Positions 1 to 4,877 of a stretch of 5,817 bases of DNA are shown one piece after another (the stretch's first letter is position 1; every line of letters starts with the position of its first letter). The DNA is from an uncultured Devosia sp. (GTDB taxonomy: Bacteria > Pseudomonadota > Alphaproteobacteria > Rhizobiales > Devosiaceae). The position numbers were made by a program, and so were the translations under genes. The notes below the pieces were generated by a model, which saw nothing but the letters and a program-made list of their open reading frames with translations, was not told where the DNA came from and did no database searches. Where the stretch lies: the NCBI GenBank assembly GCA_946480655.1, contig CAMLKN010000148.1, positions 1-5,817 on the forward strand. The letters run 5' to 3'.

Positions 1-3
1 ATC

Positions 4-19
4 TGGCATGAAACTTGCC
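4..19 (+). promoter_or_regulatory. Sigma-54 (-24/-12) promoter ahead of rpoN
   Basis: The sequence TGGCATGAAACTTGCC fits the sigma-54 consensus TGGCAYG-N4-TTGCW at every position except the last. The invariant GG (5-6) and GC (17-18) are separated by exactly 10 bases. Taking the C of GC as -12, transcription would begin near base 30 and leave a leader of about 72 bases before the rpoN start. The product of the downstream gene is sigma-54 itself, so this suggests autoregulation, which is known for some rhizobial rpoN genes. The activator site should lie upstream, outside the window. The match is direct; activity is inferred. Confidence 0.72.
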
Positions 20-56
20 CTGTGCCCAAAATTGAGTCATGGTCCGGCTTGGGAAG

Positions 57-72
57 CAGCCGCTCGCGGCTG
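57..72. repeat. Perfect 16-base palindrome in the rpoN leader
   Basis: Arms CAGCCGC (57-63) and GCGGCTG (66-72) flank a TC centre. In RNA this would fold as a 6-bp stem with a CUCG loop, placed 15 bases before the AAGG Shine-Dalgarno-like sequence (87-90). As DNA it could be a dimeric repressor site just downstream of the predicted sigma-54 start point. Nothing identifies a binding protein. Confidence 0.4.
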
Positions 73-101
73 AAAGACAAGTTTGCAAGGGCCTTTAACG
101 C

Positions 102-1616
102 ATGGCGCTGTCGCCACGGCTGGAGTTTCGTCAGTCTCAAACCCTGACCCTGACACCGCAGCTGATGCAGTCCATCCGGCTGCTGCAGCTCAGCCATCTT
201 GAACTTAACGACTTCGTCGATACCGAATTGCTGCGCAATCCGCTGCTCGAGCGCGAGGAGGGAGGTGGCGATGAGGCCGCGTCCGCCGAGCCCGATCGCG
301 TGCCGGTCGAAATGAGCGCCTATGAGGATACGGTCACCTCGGGGGAGCGCACCAAGGACGCCGCCGAAATCGCCGAGGGCTATGACACGGCGGTCGAAAA
401 TGTCTTCCCCGATGCCGGTCCCGCCGAGCAGGCCATGGTCTCGGGCCCCGATCGCAATGGCAGTTTCGAGGGCGGTGAGGCGCCTGATCTCGACCAGTTC
501 GTCGCCAGCCGCCCGCGCCTTTCCGATCATCTCGAAGCCCAGGCGCATATGCTGCTGCGCACCCCGGCCGATCGCCTGATCGCCCAGCATCTCATCGATG
601 GGCTCAATGAGGCCGGCTATCTCGTGGTCGAGCTTGCGGCCATTGCCGATCTGCTGGGGGCTGAGCTCGCCGATGTCGAAGCGGTGCTGGGCGTGCTCCA
701 GACCTGCGACCCGGCCGGCATCTTTGCCCGCAATGTTGCCGAATGCCTCGCCATCCAGCTGCGCGAGCGCGACCGGTTCGATCCGATCATGCAGAAGCTG
801 ATCGCCAATCTCGATCTGCTCGCCGAGCACAATATGCCGGCTCTGCTCAAGGCCGTGGGCTGTGACCGCGAGGACTTGGCCGACATGCTGGCCGAGTTGC
901 GCCTGCTCGACCCCAAGCCGGGCCTGGCTTTTGACAGCGCGCCGGTCGAGGCCGTCGTGCCCGATGTCTTCGTGCGGCCCGGCCCCGATGGCGGCTGGCA
1001 AATCGAGCTCAATACGGAAGTCCTGCCGCGGGTCCTGGTCAACCGCGTCTATTATGCGACGGTCACCAAGAAGACCCGCGACGCGGCCGAAAAGAGCTTC
1101 CTTTCCGATTGCCTCAACACCGCCAACTGGCTGACCAAGAGTCTCGACCAGCGGGCCCAGACCATCACCAAGGTCGCCGCCGAGATCGTCCGCCAGCAGG
1201 ATGGCTTCCTCACCCACGGCGTGGCGCATCTGAAGCCCATGACATTGAAGACCGTGGCGGAAGCCATAGACATGCATGAATCGACGGTGAGCCGGGTCAC
1301 GTCGAACAAATACATGGCGACGCCCCGCGGCCTTTATGAGATGAAATACTTCTTCACCACGGCCATTGCCTCTGCCGATGGTGGTGGCGATCACTCGGCC
1401 GAAGCCGTGCGCCACCGCATCAAGCAATTGATCGATGCCGAGCCGGCCAATGACATCCTCTCCGATGACACGATTGCCGAAATGCTGCGCAAGGAGCAGG
1501 GGATCGATGTGGCGCGCCGCACCGTTGCCAAATATCGCGAGGGGATGAACATCCCGTCCTCGGTGATCCGCCGGCGCCAGAAGAAGGCCTTCGAGGCGGC
1601 GGCGCGCAGCGCTTGA
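102..1616 (+). CDS. rpoN: RNA polymerase sigma-54 factor RpoN
   Basis: This is the alternative sigma factor that directs RNA polymerase to -24/-12 promoters and needs an AAA+ enhancer-binding protein to open DNA. The 504 residues fit the family (E. coli about 477). Region I is residues 1-50, with the Q- and L-rich segment after MALSPRLEFRQSQ that inhibits isomerisation and contacts activators. An acidic, variable region II follows to about residue 130, then the core-binding domain. A helix-turn-helix lies at about 380-404 (TVAEAIDMHESTVSRVTSNK). The diagnostic RpoN box, ARRTVAKYRE, is at residues 471-480 and reads the -24 element. The start is supported by the conserved N-terminus and by AAGG at 87-90, though its 11-base spacing is long. 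The gene heads the rpoN-hpf-ptsN block usual in proteobacteria. No T-tailed terminator follows it directly. Bases 1-101 show no recognisable upstream gene end. Confidence 0.97.
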   Translation: MALSPRLEFRQSQTLTLTPQLMQSIRLLQLSHLELNDFVDTELLRNPLLEREEGGGDEAASAEPDRVPVEMSAYEDTVTSGERTKDAAEIAEGYDTAVENVFPDAGPAEQAMVSGPDRNGSFEGGEAPDLDQFVASRPRLSDHLEAQAHMLLRTPADRLIAQHLIDGLNEAGYLVVELAAIADLLGAELADVEAVLGVLQTCDPAGIFARNVAECLAIQLRERDRFDPIMQKLIANLDLLAEHNMPALLKAVGCDREDLADMLAELRLLDPKPGLAFDSAPVEAVVPDVFVRPGPDGGWQIELNTEVLPRVLVNRVYYATVTKKTRDAAEKSFLSDCLNTANWLTKSLDQRAQTITKVAAEIVRQQDGFLTHGVAHLKPMTLKTVAEAIDMHESTVSRVTSNKYMATPRGLYEMKYFFTTAIASADGGGDHSAEAVRHRIKQLIDAEPANDILSDDTIAEMLRKEQGIDVARRTVAKYREGMNIPSSVIRRRQKKAFEAAARSA

Positions 1617-1716
1617 AACGTCCCGACAGAACAGGCGTGATTCACGGCGCGCTAACGGTAAGTGGCAGGCTTGTGGCTGTCACCTGCTTATTCGCGCCTC
1701 CCCTTTCAGTTGCGCA

Positions 1717-1746
1717 TGGACAGGCTCCCTTTGCCGGGTCTAGCAT
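1717..1746 (+). promoter_or_regulatory. Possible sigma-70-type promoter for hpf
   Basis: TGGACA (1717-1722) matches five of six bases of the -35 consensus. It is separated by 18 bases from TAGCAT (1741-1746), which matches four of six at -10. The start point would be near 1753, right at the base of the hairpin at 1754-1781, giving hpf a leader of about 107 bases. The match is moderate and could be chance. Readthrough from rpoN is an alternative source of hpf transcript. Confidence 0.33.
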
Positions 1747-1753
1747 CTCGATA

Positions 1754-1781
1754 GTCGACTTCCCACATCAGGGAGGTCGGC
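1754..1781 (+). other. 11-bp hairpin in the hpf leader
   Basis: GTCGACTTCCC (1754-1764) pairs with GGGAGGTCGGC (1771-1781) around the six-base loop ACATCA, with two G.U pairs. No T-run follows, so it is not an intrinsic terminator by itself. It would form the 5' end of a transcript starting near 1753. Such a hairpin could stabilise the mRNA or be one element of a regulatory leader. Confidence 0.45.
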
Positions 1782-1796
1782 AGACGCAGATCCGGT

Positions 1797-1815
1797 AAAG
1801 CCGGGAGCGGCTTTT
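1797..1815 (+). terminator. Short terminator-like hairpin before hpf
   Basis: AAAGCCG (1797-1803) pairs perfectly with CGGCTTT (1808-1814) around the loop GGAG, and the stem ends in TTTT (1812-1815). The stem is short and the T-run brief, so termination would be partial at best. It sits 44 bases before the hpf start, where it could end readthrough from rpoN or act as an attenuator on a transcript that starts near 1753. Confidence 0.38.
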
Positions 1816-1859
1816 CGGGACTCTCGCGTCGTGCCCAACGACCGAAAGGAACAAGAGCC

Positions 1860-2438
1860 ATGACCCTACGCGTATCGGGAAAAAACATGGATGTCGGCGA
1901 TGCCCTGAGGGGCAAGGCGGAGGAACACTTCGCTTCCGTTGTCGGAAAATACTTCGACGGCGGCTATGACGGACATCTCACCCTGACACCGGACGGCATC
2001 GGTTATCGCGCCGATTGCGTTGTGCATCTGGATTCGGGCGCCGTGCTGCAGGCCAGCGCCCAGGCCGGCGATGCCACCAGCGCATTTGAAGTCATGGCGC
2101 TCAACATTGAAAAACGCCTGCGCCGCTACAACCGCAAGCTCAAGCAGCACCGCAAGGGCAATGGTGTCAACGGCGTCGATGGCGTGACGGCGCAATACAC
2201 GGTCTTCGGTGCGTCCGACGAACTGGACGAGCTTGACGAGGACTATGCGCCCCCCGTCATTGCCGAAACCACCAAAAGCCTTCGGCAGATGAGTGTCGAA
2301 GAGGCCGTGATGGAGCTCGATTTCTCTGGACAACAGGTCGTGATGTTCCGCCATGCTGGACATGGCGGCCTGAATGTGGTCTACCGCCGCGCAGATGGCA
2401 ATATTGGCTGGATCGATCCGGCCCTGGGCGCCAATTGA
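1860..2438 (+). CDS. hpf: Ribosome hibernation promotion factor, long form
   Basis: Long HPF binds the 30S subunit where mRNA and tRNA sit and dimerises 70S ribosomes into inactive 100S particles in stationary phase or starvation. The 192 residues show both parts of the long type. The S30AE/RaiA-like domain is residues 1-105, starting MTLRVSGKNMDVGDALRGKA and ending in a basic helix (EKRLRRYNRKLKQHRKG, about 84-100). An acidic linker follows (119-130, DELDELDEDY). The C-terminal dimerisation domain is about 133-188, with SVEEAVMELDFSGQQVVMFR and the conserved LNVVYRRADGNIGWIDP. Short gamma-proteobacterial HPF and YfiA lack this last domain. AAGGA (1846-1850), nine bases upstream, supports the start. 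The gene lies between rpoN and ptsN, as in many proteobacteria, with a 243-base gap before it that probably carries its own control signals. Confidence 0.95.
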   Translation: MTLRVSGKNMDVGDALRGKAEEHFASVVGKYFDGGYDGHLTLTPDGIGYRADCVVHLDSGAVLQASAQAGDATSAFEVMALNIEKRLRRYNRKLKQHRKGNGVNGVDGVTAQYTVFGASDELDELDEDYAPPVIAETTKSLRQMSVEEAVMELDFSGQQVVMFRHAGHGGLNVVYRRADGNIGWIDPALGAN

Positions 2439-2485
2439 ACGGCGTGCCCGACGCCAAGACGCTAGGTAGATCCTAAGGCAGATTT

Positions 2486-2953
2486 ATGGAATTGGCCGAC
2501 ATTCTGGCGGAGCATGCGGTGCTGACTTGCACTGGCGTGGTCAATAAACGTCAGCTCTTTGAAATTCTTGCGCAAAAGGCCGCAGAACTGACCGATTTTC
2601 CCGAGCAGCAGATCCTTGCGACCCTCATGGGTCGCGAGGAGCTGGGGTCGACCGGTCTGGGCAACGGCATTGCCATTCCTCATGGCAAGATCCAGGGCCT
2701 GAAGGGCGTTACGGCGGTCTTCGCCCGGCTCGATTCCCCCATCGACTTCGACGCGGTGGACGATCAACCGGTCGACCTTGTGGTCATGCTCCTGGCCCCC
2801 GTGGGGGCCGGCGCCGACCACTTGAAGGCGCTGTCGCGGGTTGCGCGGCTGCTCCGCACCGAAACGGTCACCGACAGCCTGCGGGCCGAAACCGACCCGC
2901 GGCGGCTGCATGCCATCCTGACCGCGCCGGTGGAAAGCACCTACGCGGCCTGA
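2486..2953 (+). CDS. ptsN: Nitrogen-regulatory phosphotransferase EIIA-Ntr
   Basis: PtsN is the terminal phosphoacceptor of the nitrogen PTS (EI-Ntr to NPr to EIIA-Ntr). It moves no sugar; its phosphorylation state signals nitrogen and carbon status, and in other bacteria it affects potassium transport and sensor kinases. The 155 residues form a single PTS EIIA type-2 domain. The phosphorylated histidine is His66, in GNGIAIPHGK (59-68), and REELGSTGLG (50-59) is also typical of the family. AAGG (2475-2478), seven bases upstream, supports the ATG. The gap after hpf is 47 bases and holds only a small hairpin, GGCGT/ACGCC (2441-2455), so the two genes are probably cotranscribed. The terminator at 2976-3007 ends the unit. 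hprK, ptsH and rapZ are not seen downstream. Confidence 0.97.
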   Translation: MELADILAEHAVLTCTGVVNKRQLFEILAQKAAELTDFPEQQILATLMGREELGSTGLGNGIAIPHGKIQGLKGVTAVFARLDSPIDFDAVDDQPVDLVVMLLAPVGAGADHLKALSRVARLLRTETVTDSLRAETDPRRLHAILTAPVESTYAA

Positions 2954-2975
2954 TCGAAGTCGCCAGCCAACAAGC

Positions 2976-3007
2976 AAAAACCCCCGCAGCCGCGCTGCGG
3001 GGGTTTT
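2976..3007. terminator. Bidirectional intrinsic terminator
   Basis: CCCCCGCAGC (2981-2990) and GCTGCGGGGG (2994-3003) form a perfect 10-bp GC stem around the loop CGC. AAAAA (2976-2980) stands on the left and TTTT (3004-3007) on the right, so each strand reads as a strong hairpin followed by a U-run. It lies 22 bases past the ptsN stop and 23 bases past the stop of the convergent DUF1150 gene, so one structure serves both transcription units. Confidence 0.93.
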
Positions 3008-3030
3008 GTCATTCTTCGATCAGCCCGACG

Positions 3031-3315
3031 CTAGTGAAGCGTTGCGACCCCGATATTCTGGTCGCCCAGCCACTCGGTCACCGCCTCGGCCGTGTCCGCC
3101 ACCATCAGTGGCGTGCCATCGGCGGACATCACCAGCTGGTACTGGGTGGCCCCGTCGAATTCGGCATCGCGGATCATGGTCGAGAGCACGAGGCCCGAAA
3201 CCGGCTTCACATAGGCCACCGCATCGCCCCCCAGCGCAGCGAATTGCGCGCGCGTCAGGTGCCGGAGCGGATTGGCGTCATTGAGGGCGCCTTCAGAATT
3301 GCGTTTGTCCATCAT
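3031..3315 (-). CDS. DUF1150 family protein, heat-shock operon partner
   Basis: A small 94-residue protein with the look of the alphaproteobacterial DUF1150 family, whose function is unknown to me. Visible features are an N-terminal LTRAQFAALGG segment (about 19-29) and a central VAYVKPVSG segment. A stretch then resembles beta strands (YQLVMSADGTPLMVADT), and an acidic helix-like piece, AEAVTEWLGDQN, precedes the end. There is no signal peptide or membrane segment, so it is probably cytosolic. The first ATG (3315) has AAAGGG seven bases upstream (3323-3328); the next codon is also ATG. It starts 27 bases after the hsp20 stop on the same strand with no terminator between, so it should share the hsp20 heat-inducible transcript. 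The link to protein quality control is inferred from that context only. Confidence 0.85.
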   Translation of the reverse strand: MMDKRNSEGALNDANPLRHLTRAQFAALGGDAVAYVKPVSGLVLSTMIRDAEFDGATQYQLVMSADGTPLMVADTAEAVTEWLGDQNIGVATLH

Positions 3316-3342
3316 GGTTCGGCCCTTTCTTTGTTCTCTTCC

Positions 3343-3762
3343 TCACAAGGAGCGAATGTCGATCTGTCGGGCGATTTTGGGCGCCTTGGGGCGCTCAAGA
3401 GTAATAACGAGCATACCATGCCCCAGAGTTGCATCTTTGACTTCCATGCCATCGGCGAGAAGAAAGCTGCGCTGGAACTGGCGGGCTGCAATGCCGCGAT
3501 GCAGGAAGTCCCGGCCCGGTTCGTCGGCCTGCCGGCCGCGCACCATGAGCTGGTTGTCTTCCACGCTGACCTCGAGGTCGGTGCGGGCAAAACCCGCCAC
3601 CGCGATCGAGATCAGGAACCTTTCGGCCCCGTTTTCGCCCACGGATCGCTCGATATTGTAAGGCGGATAGCCCTCGGCCGACCGGGCCAGCCGGTCGATG
3701 CGCTCCTCGAAACTGTCAAAGCCGAGGAGAAAGGGGGCCGAAAACACGGAAATACGCGACAT
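3343..3762 (-). CDS. Small heat-shock protein, Hsp20/IbpA type
   Basis: An ATP-independent holdase that binds unfolding proteins and keeps them ready for DnaK/ClpB refolding. The 139 residues contain the IbpA-like start of the alpha-crystallin domain (YPPYNIERS, 32-40), its beta core (ERFLISIAVAGF, 47-58; LEVSVEDNQLMVRGR, 63-77) and FLHRGIAARQFQRSF (86-100). The late strand HGMLVITLERP (115-125) stands for the usual GVL motif. The C-terminal QIDIRSL provides an I-x-I-like oligomerisation tail (IDI). The ATG at 3762 is preferred: it has AAGGA nine bases upstream (3772-3776). A TTG start at 3789 would add nine residues, but it lies inside the thermometer hairpin and upstream of this Shine-Dalgarno sequence. 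A heat-shock promoter and a ROSE-like UTR precede the gene, and a DUF1150 gene follows it. Confidence 0.95.
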   Translation of the reverse strand: MSRISVFSAPFLLGFDSFEERIDRLARSAEGYPPYNIERSVGENGAERFLISIAVAGFARTDLEVSVEDNQLMVRGRQADEPGRDFLHRGIAARQFQRSFLLADGMEVKDATLGHGMLVITLERPKAPKIARQIDIRSL

Positions 3763-3770
3763 CCTGATCC

Positions 3771-3790
3771 GTCCTTGAACATCAAGCAAC
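3771..3790 (-). promoter_or_regulatory. ROSE-like RNA thermometer hairpin over hsp20 SD
   Basis: Read on the minus strand, GTTGCTTG (3790-3783), loop ATGTT (3782-3778) and CAAGGAC (3777-3771) pair as follows: CUUG with CAAG, then one unpaired G, then GUU with GAC (G-C, U-A, U.G). The Shine-Dalgarno AAGGA lies in the right arm and is masked. A UUGCU segment opposite the SD with a bulged G is the hallmark of ROSE elements in rhizobial small heat-shock genes. Heating should melt it and expose the SD. The sequence and pairing are direct; function is inferred from the family. Confidence 0.82.
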
Positions 3791-3794
3791 GTGC

Positions 3795-3828
3795 GGCGGT
3801 CGACCCGATTGCTGTGGCATCGCCCGCC
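3795..3828 (-). other. Upstream stem of the hsp20 5' UTR
   Basis: On the minus strand GGCGGGCGA (3828-3820) pairs with TCGACCGCC (3803-3795) with one G/A mismatch, enclosing a 16-base loop. It lies between the predicted transcription start (about 3830) and the SD hairpin. ROSE elements commonly have one to three such stable 5' stems that assist folding of the temperature-sensing hairpin. Other foldings of this GC-rich stretch are possible. Confidence 0.5.
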
Positions 3829-3836
3829 TGAGCCAG

Positions 3837-3865
3837 ATATGGGTCAGGCAGATCAAAGGTTCAAG
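3837..3865 (-). promoter_or_regulatory. Heat-shock (RpoH/sigma-32) promoter of hsp20
   Basis: On the minus strand CTTGAA (3865-3860) is followed by 17 bases and CCATAT (3842-3837); with the base before, the -10 reads CCCATAT. This fits the sigma-32 pattern CTTGAA and CCCCAT-type elements, and the longer spacing matches alphaproteobacterial heat-shock promoters. The start point would be near 3830, giving a UTR of about 68 bases that holds the ROSE-like hairpin. The element lies within the 129-base divergent gap with the glycosyltransferase gene. Confidence 0.75.
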
Positions 3866-3891
3866 CCACCGACGCTGCCAAAGGATCACGC

Positions 3892-4737
3892 ATGACCCAG
3901 ACCGTCGCCATCATCACACCGGCCTACAAGGCCCAGTCCACTCTGGCGGCAACTGTCCGCAGCGTCCTCGACCAGAGCCATGCCGATTGGCAGCATTGGA
4001 TCGTCGCCGACGATGGCTTCGATTATGCCGCCTTTCTCGTTGAACAGGGGCTGAACGATCCTCGGCAGGTGTTCTTGACAAGTGGCGGCGTGGGCCGTGG
4101 CGCCTCGGTCACGCGCAATGTGGCGCTCGAACGGCTCGAAACCCCATATGCCGCCATCCTTGATGCCGACGACCGGCTGAAACCGCAGAAGCTGGAAAGG
4201 GCCGTCGCCGCTCTGGCGGAATTTGGCATCGTCACCACGGCGCTCGATGTCATGACCGAGGATTTCCAGCACCTGCGCTTTGTTGGCGACGGCGCCAACC
4301 GCGTGCTGACGCCCGGCGAACACAAATGGGTGAACCTCTCCATGGATGCGCAAGTGGTCTGGGACCGGCGGCGCGGTGACGGTCGCTTCGACCCCACCAT
4401 GAGCAATATGACCGATCTCGAATTCCTGCTGCAGCTCTACCGGACCATTCCCGAGAGTTTCCATATCGGCGAACCGCTGCACGACTACATCAAGCGCGCC
4501 GGCTCGATGAGCAATGCCAAGGACGTCACGGCCGGCATGATCGCATCCAAAGAGGAAATCCACCGCCGGCTGCTCGGCGGACATTATGGGCTCTCCGAGG
4601 AGAACGTCGCCGGCCTGGTCGGCTTCCTCAATGTCTCGATCCAGGCCGAAGCCGCTTACGGCGCCGCCATGGCCGCCCGGCCGGGCCTGCTGTTCGAGGA
4701 TCACATTGAACCCATGCTGGCCCAGGCGCGGCAATAG
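3892..4737 (+). CDS. Family 2 glycosyltransferase, substrate unknown
   Basis: A GT-A fold enzyme of the GT2 family, expected to move a sugar from a nucleotide-sugar donor. The 281 residues begin with the nucleotide-binding strand VAIITPAYKAQSTLAATVRS (5-24), followed by VLDQSHADWQHWIVADDG (25-42). GRGASVTRNVAL (68-79) and the metal-binding DxD motif in ILDADDRL (D91, D93, D94) follow. SNMTDLEFLL (171-180) may supply the acidic catalytic residue. There are no membrane helices and no signal peptide, so the enzyme is cytosolic or peripheral. AAGGA (3881-3885), six bases upstream, supports the ATG. It diverges from hsp20, and no partner genes for a polysaccharide are nearby, so the acceptor (lipopolysaccharide, exopolysaccharide or other) cannot be named. 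No clear plus-strand promoter was found in the divergent gap. Confidence 0.88.
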   Translation: MTQTVAIITPAYKAQSTLAATVRSVLDQSHADWQHWIVADDGFDYAAFLVEQGLNDPRQVFLTSGGVGRGASVTRNVALERLETPYAAILDADDRLKPQKLERAVAALAEFGIVTTALDVMTEDFQHLRFVGDGANRVLTPGEHKWVNLSMDAQVVWDRRRGDGRFDPTMSNMTDLEFLLQLYRTIPESFHIGEPLHDYIKRAGSMSNAKDVTAGMIASKEEIHRRLLGGHYGLSEENVAGLVGFLNVSIQAEAAYGAAMAARPGLLFEDHIEPMLAQARQ

Positions 4738-4750
4738 TGCCGGGCGGGCC

Positions 4751-4779
4751 TTGCCTTGCCCGGGGATTCCCCCTATAGA
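4751..4779 (+). promoter_or_regulatory. Candidate sigma-70 promoter for rpmI-rplT
   Basis: TTGCCT (4751-4756), a 17-base spacer and TATAGA (4774-4779) give four of six matches at each element with ideal spacing. The start would be near 4786, leaving a leader of about 92 bases. The spacer contains the small hairpin GGGGATTCCCC. Ribosomal-protein genes need strong transcription and no other promoter is evident in the 140-base gap after the glycosyltransferase gene, which favours this one. Confidence 0.5.
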
Positions 4780-4792
4780 GCGCCATCTCCGG

Positions 4793-4858
4793 ACCGCCCG
4801 GCCAAAAGGCATGCCGTGGCGGTTCTTGAAAGCGATAGGCCCAAAAGCCTGTTCCAAG
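4793..4858 (+). promoter_or_regulatory. Structured leader of rpmI-rplT
   Basis: Two hairpins precede the rpmI Shine-Dalgarno sequence. The first pairs ACCGCCCGGC (4793-4802) with GCCGTGGCGGT (4813-4823): 10 bp with one bulged T and a loop CAAAAGGCAT. The second has TAGGC (4836-4840) with GCCTG (4847-4851) around CCAAAA, possibly extended by CTTG (4825-4828) with CAAG (4855-4858). L20 represses its own operon through mRNA structure in E. coli and Bacillus, so this leader may do the same, but I recognise no known L20 operator. Confidence 0.4.
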
Positions 4859-4877
4859 ACCAATAAGGACCCGCAAA

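Noticed and set aside
1..101. End of an upstream gene such as lptB
   Set aside because: Reading all three plus frames gives no recognisable C-terminus, and the stretch is better explained as the rpoN promoter and leader.
1613..1798. 61-codon frame after rpoN with a signal-peptide-like stretch (VAVTCLFAPPLSVAHGQA)
   Set aside because: It starts at a TTG overlapping the rpoN stop with no Shine-Dalgarno sequence, and runs through the candidate hpf promoter and hairpin. The hydrophobic run alone is not enough evidence.
3774..3802. CTTGAA on the plus strand as a second heat-shock promoter for the glycosyltransferase gene
   Set aside because: No suitable -10 element occurs at 13-18 bases; the sequence is the complement of the thermometer hairpin.
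3034..3831. Long plus-strand open frame (265 codons) across the DUF1150 and hsp20 genes
   Set aside because: It lies antisense to two genes with recognisable family motifs and good ribosome-binding sites; its translation has no recognisable domain. GC-rich codon bias leaves such opposite frames open.
4740..4772. Terminator after the glycosyltransferase (CCGGGC/GCCCGG, and GGGG-ATT-CCCC)
   Set aside because: The two small hairpins overlap, have no T-run, and coincide with the candidate rpmI promoter. They may still pause transcription, but intrinsic termination is not supported.
3886..4863. Long minus-strand open frame (325 codons) opposite the glycosyltransferase
   Set aside because: The plus strand has a full GT2 start, DxD motif and SD. 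The opposite frame gives no family motif and is best read as a shadow.
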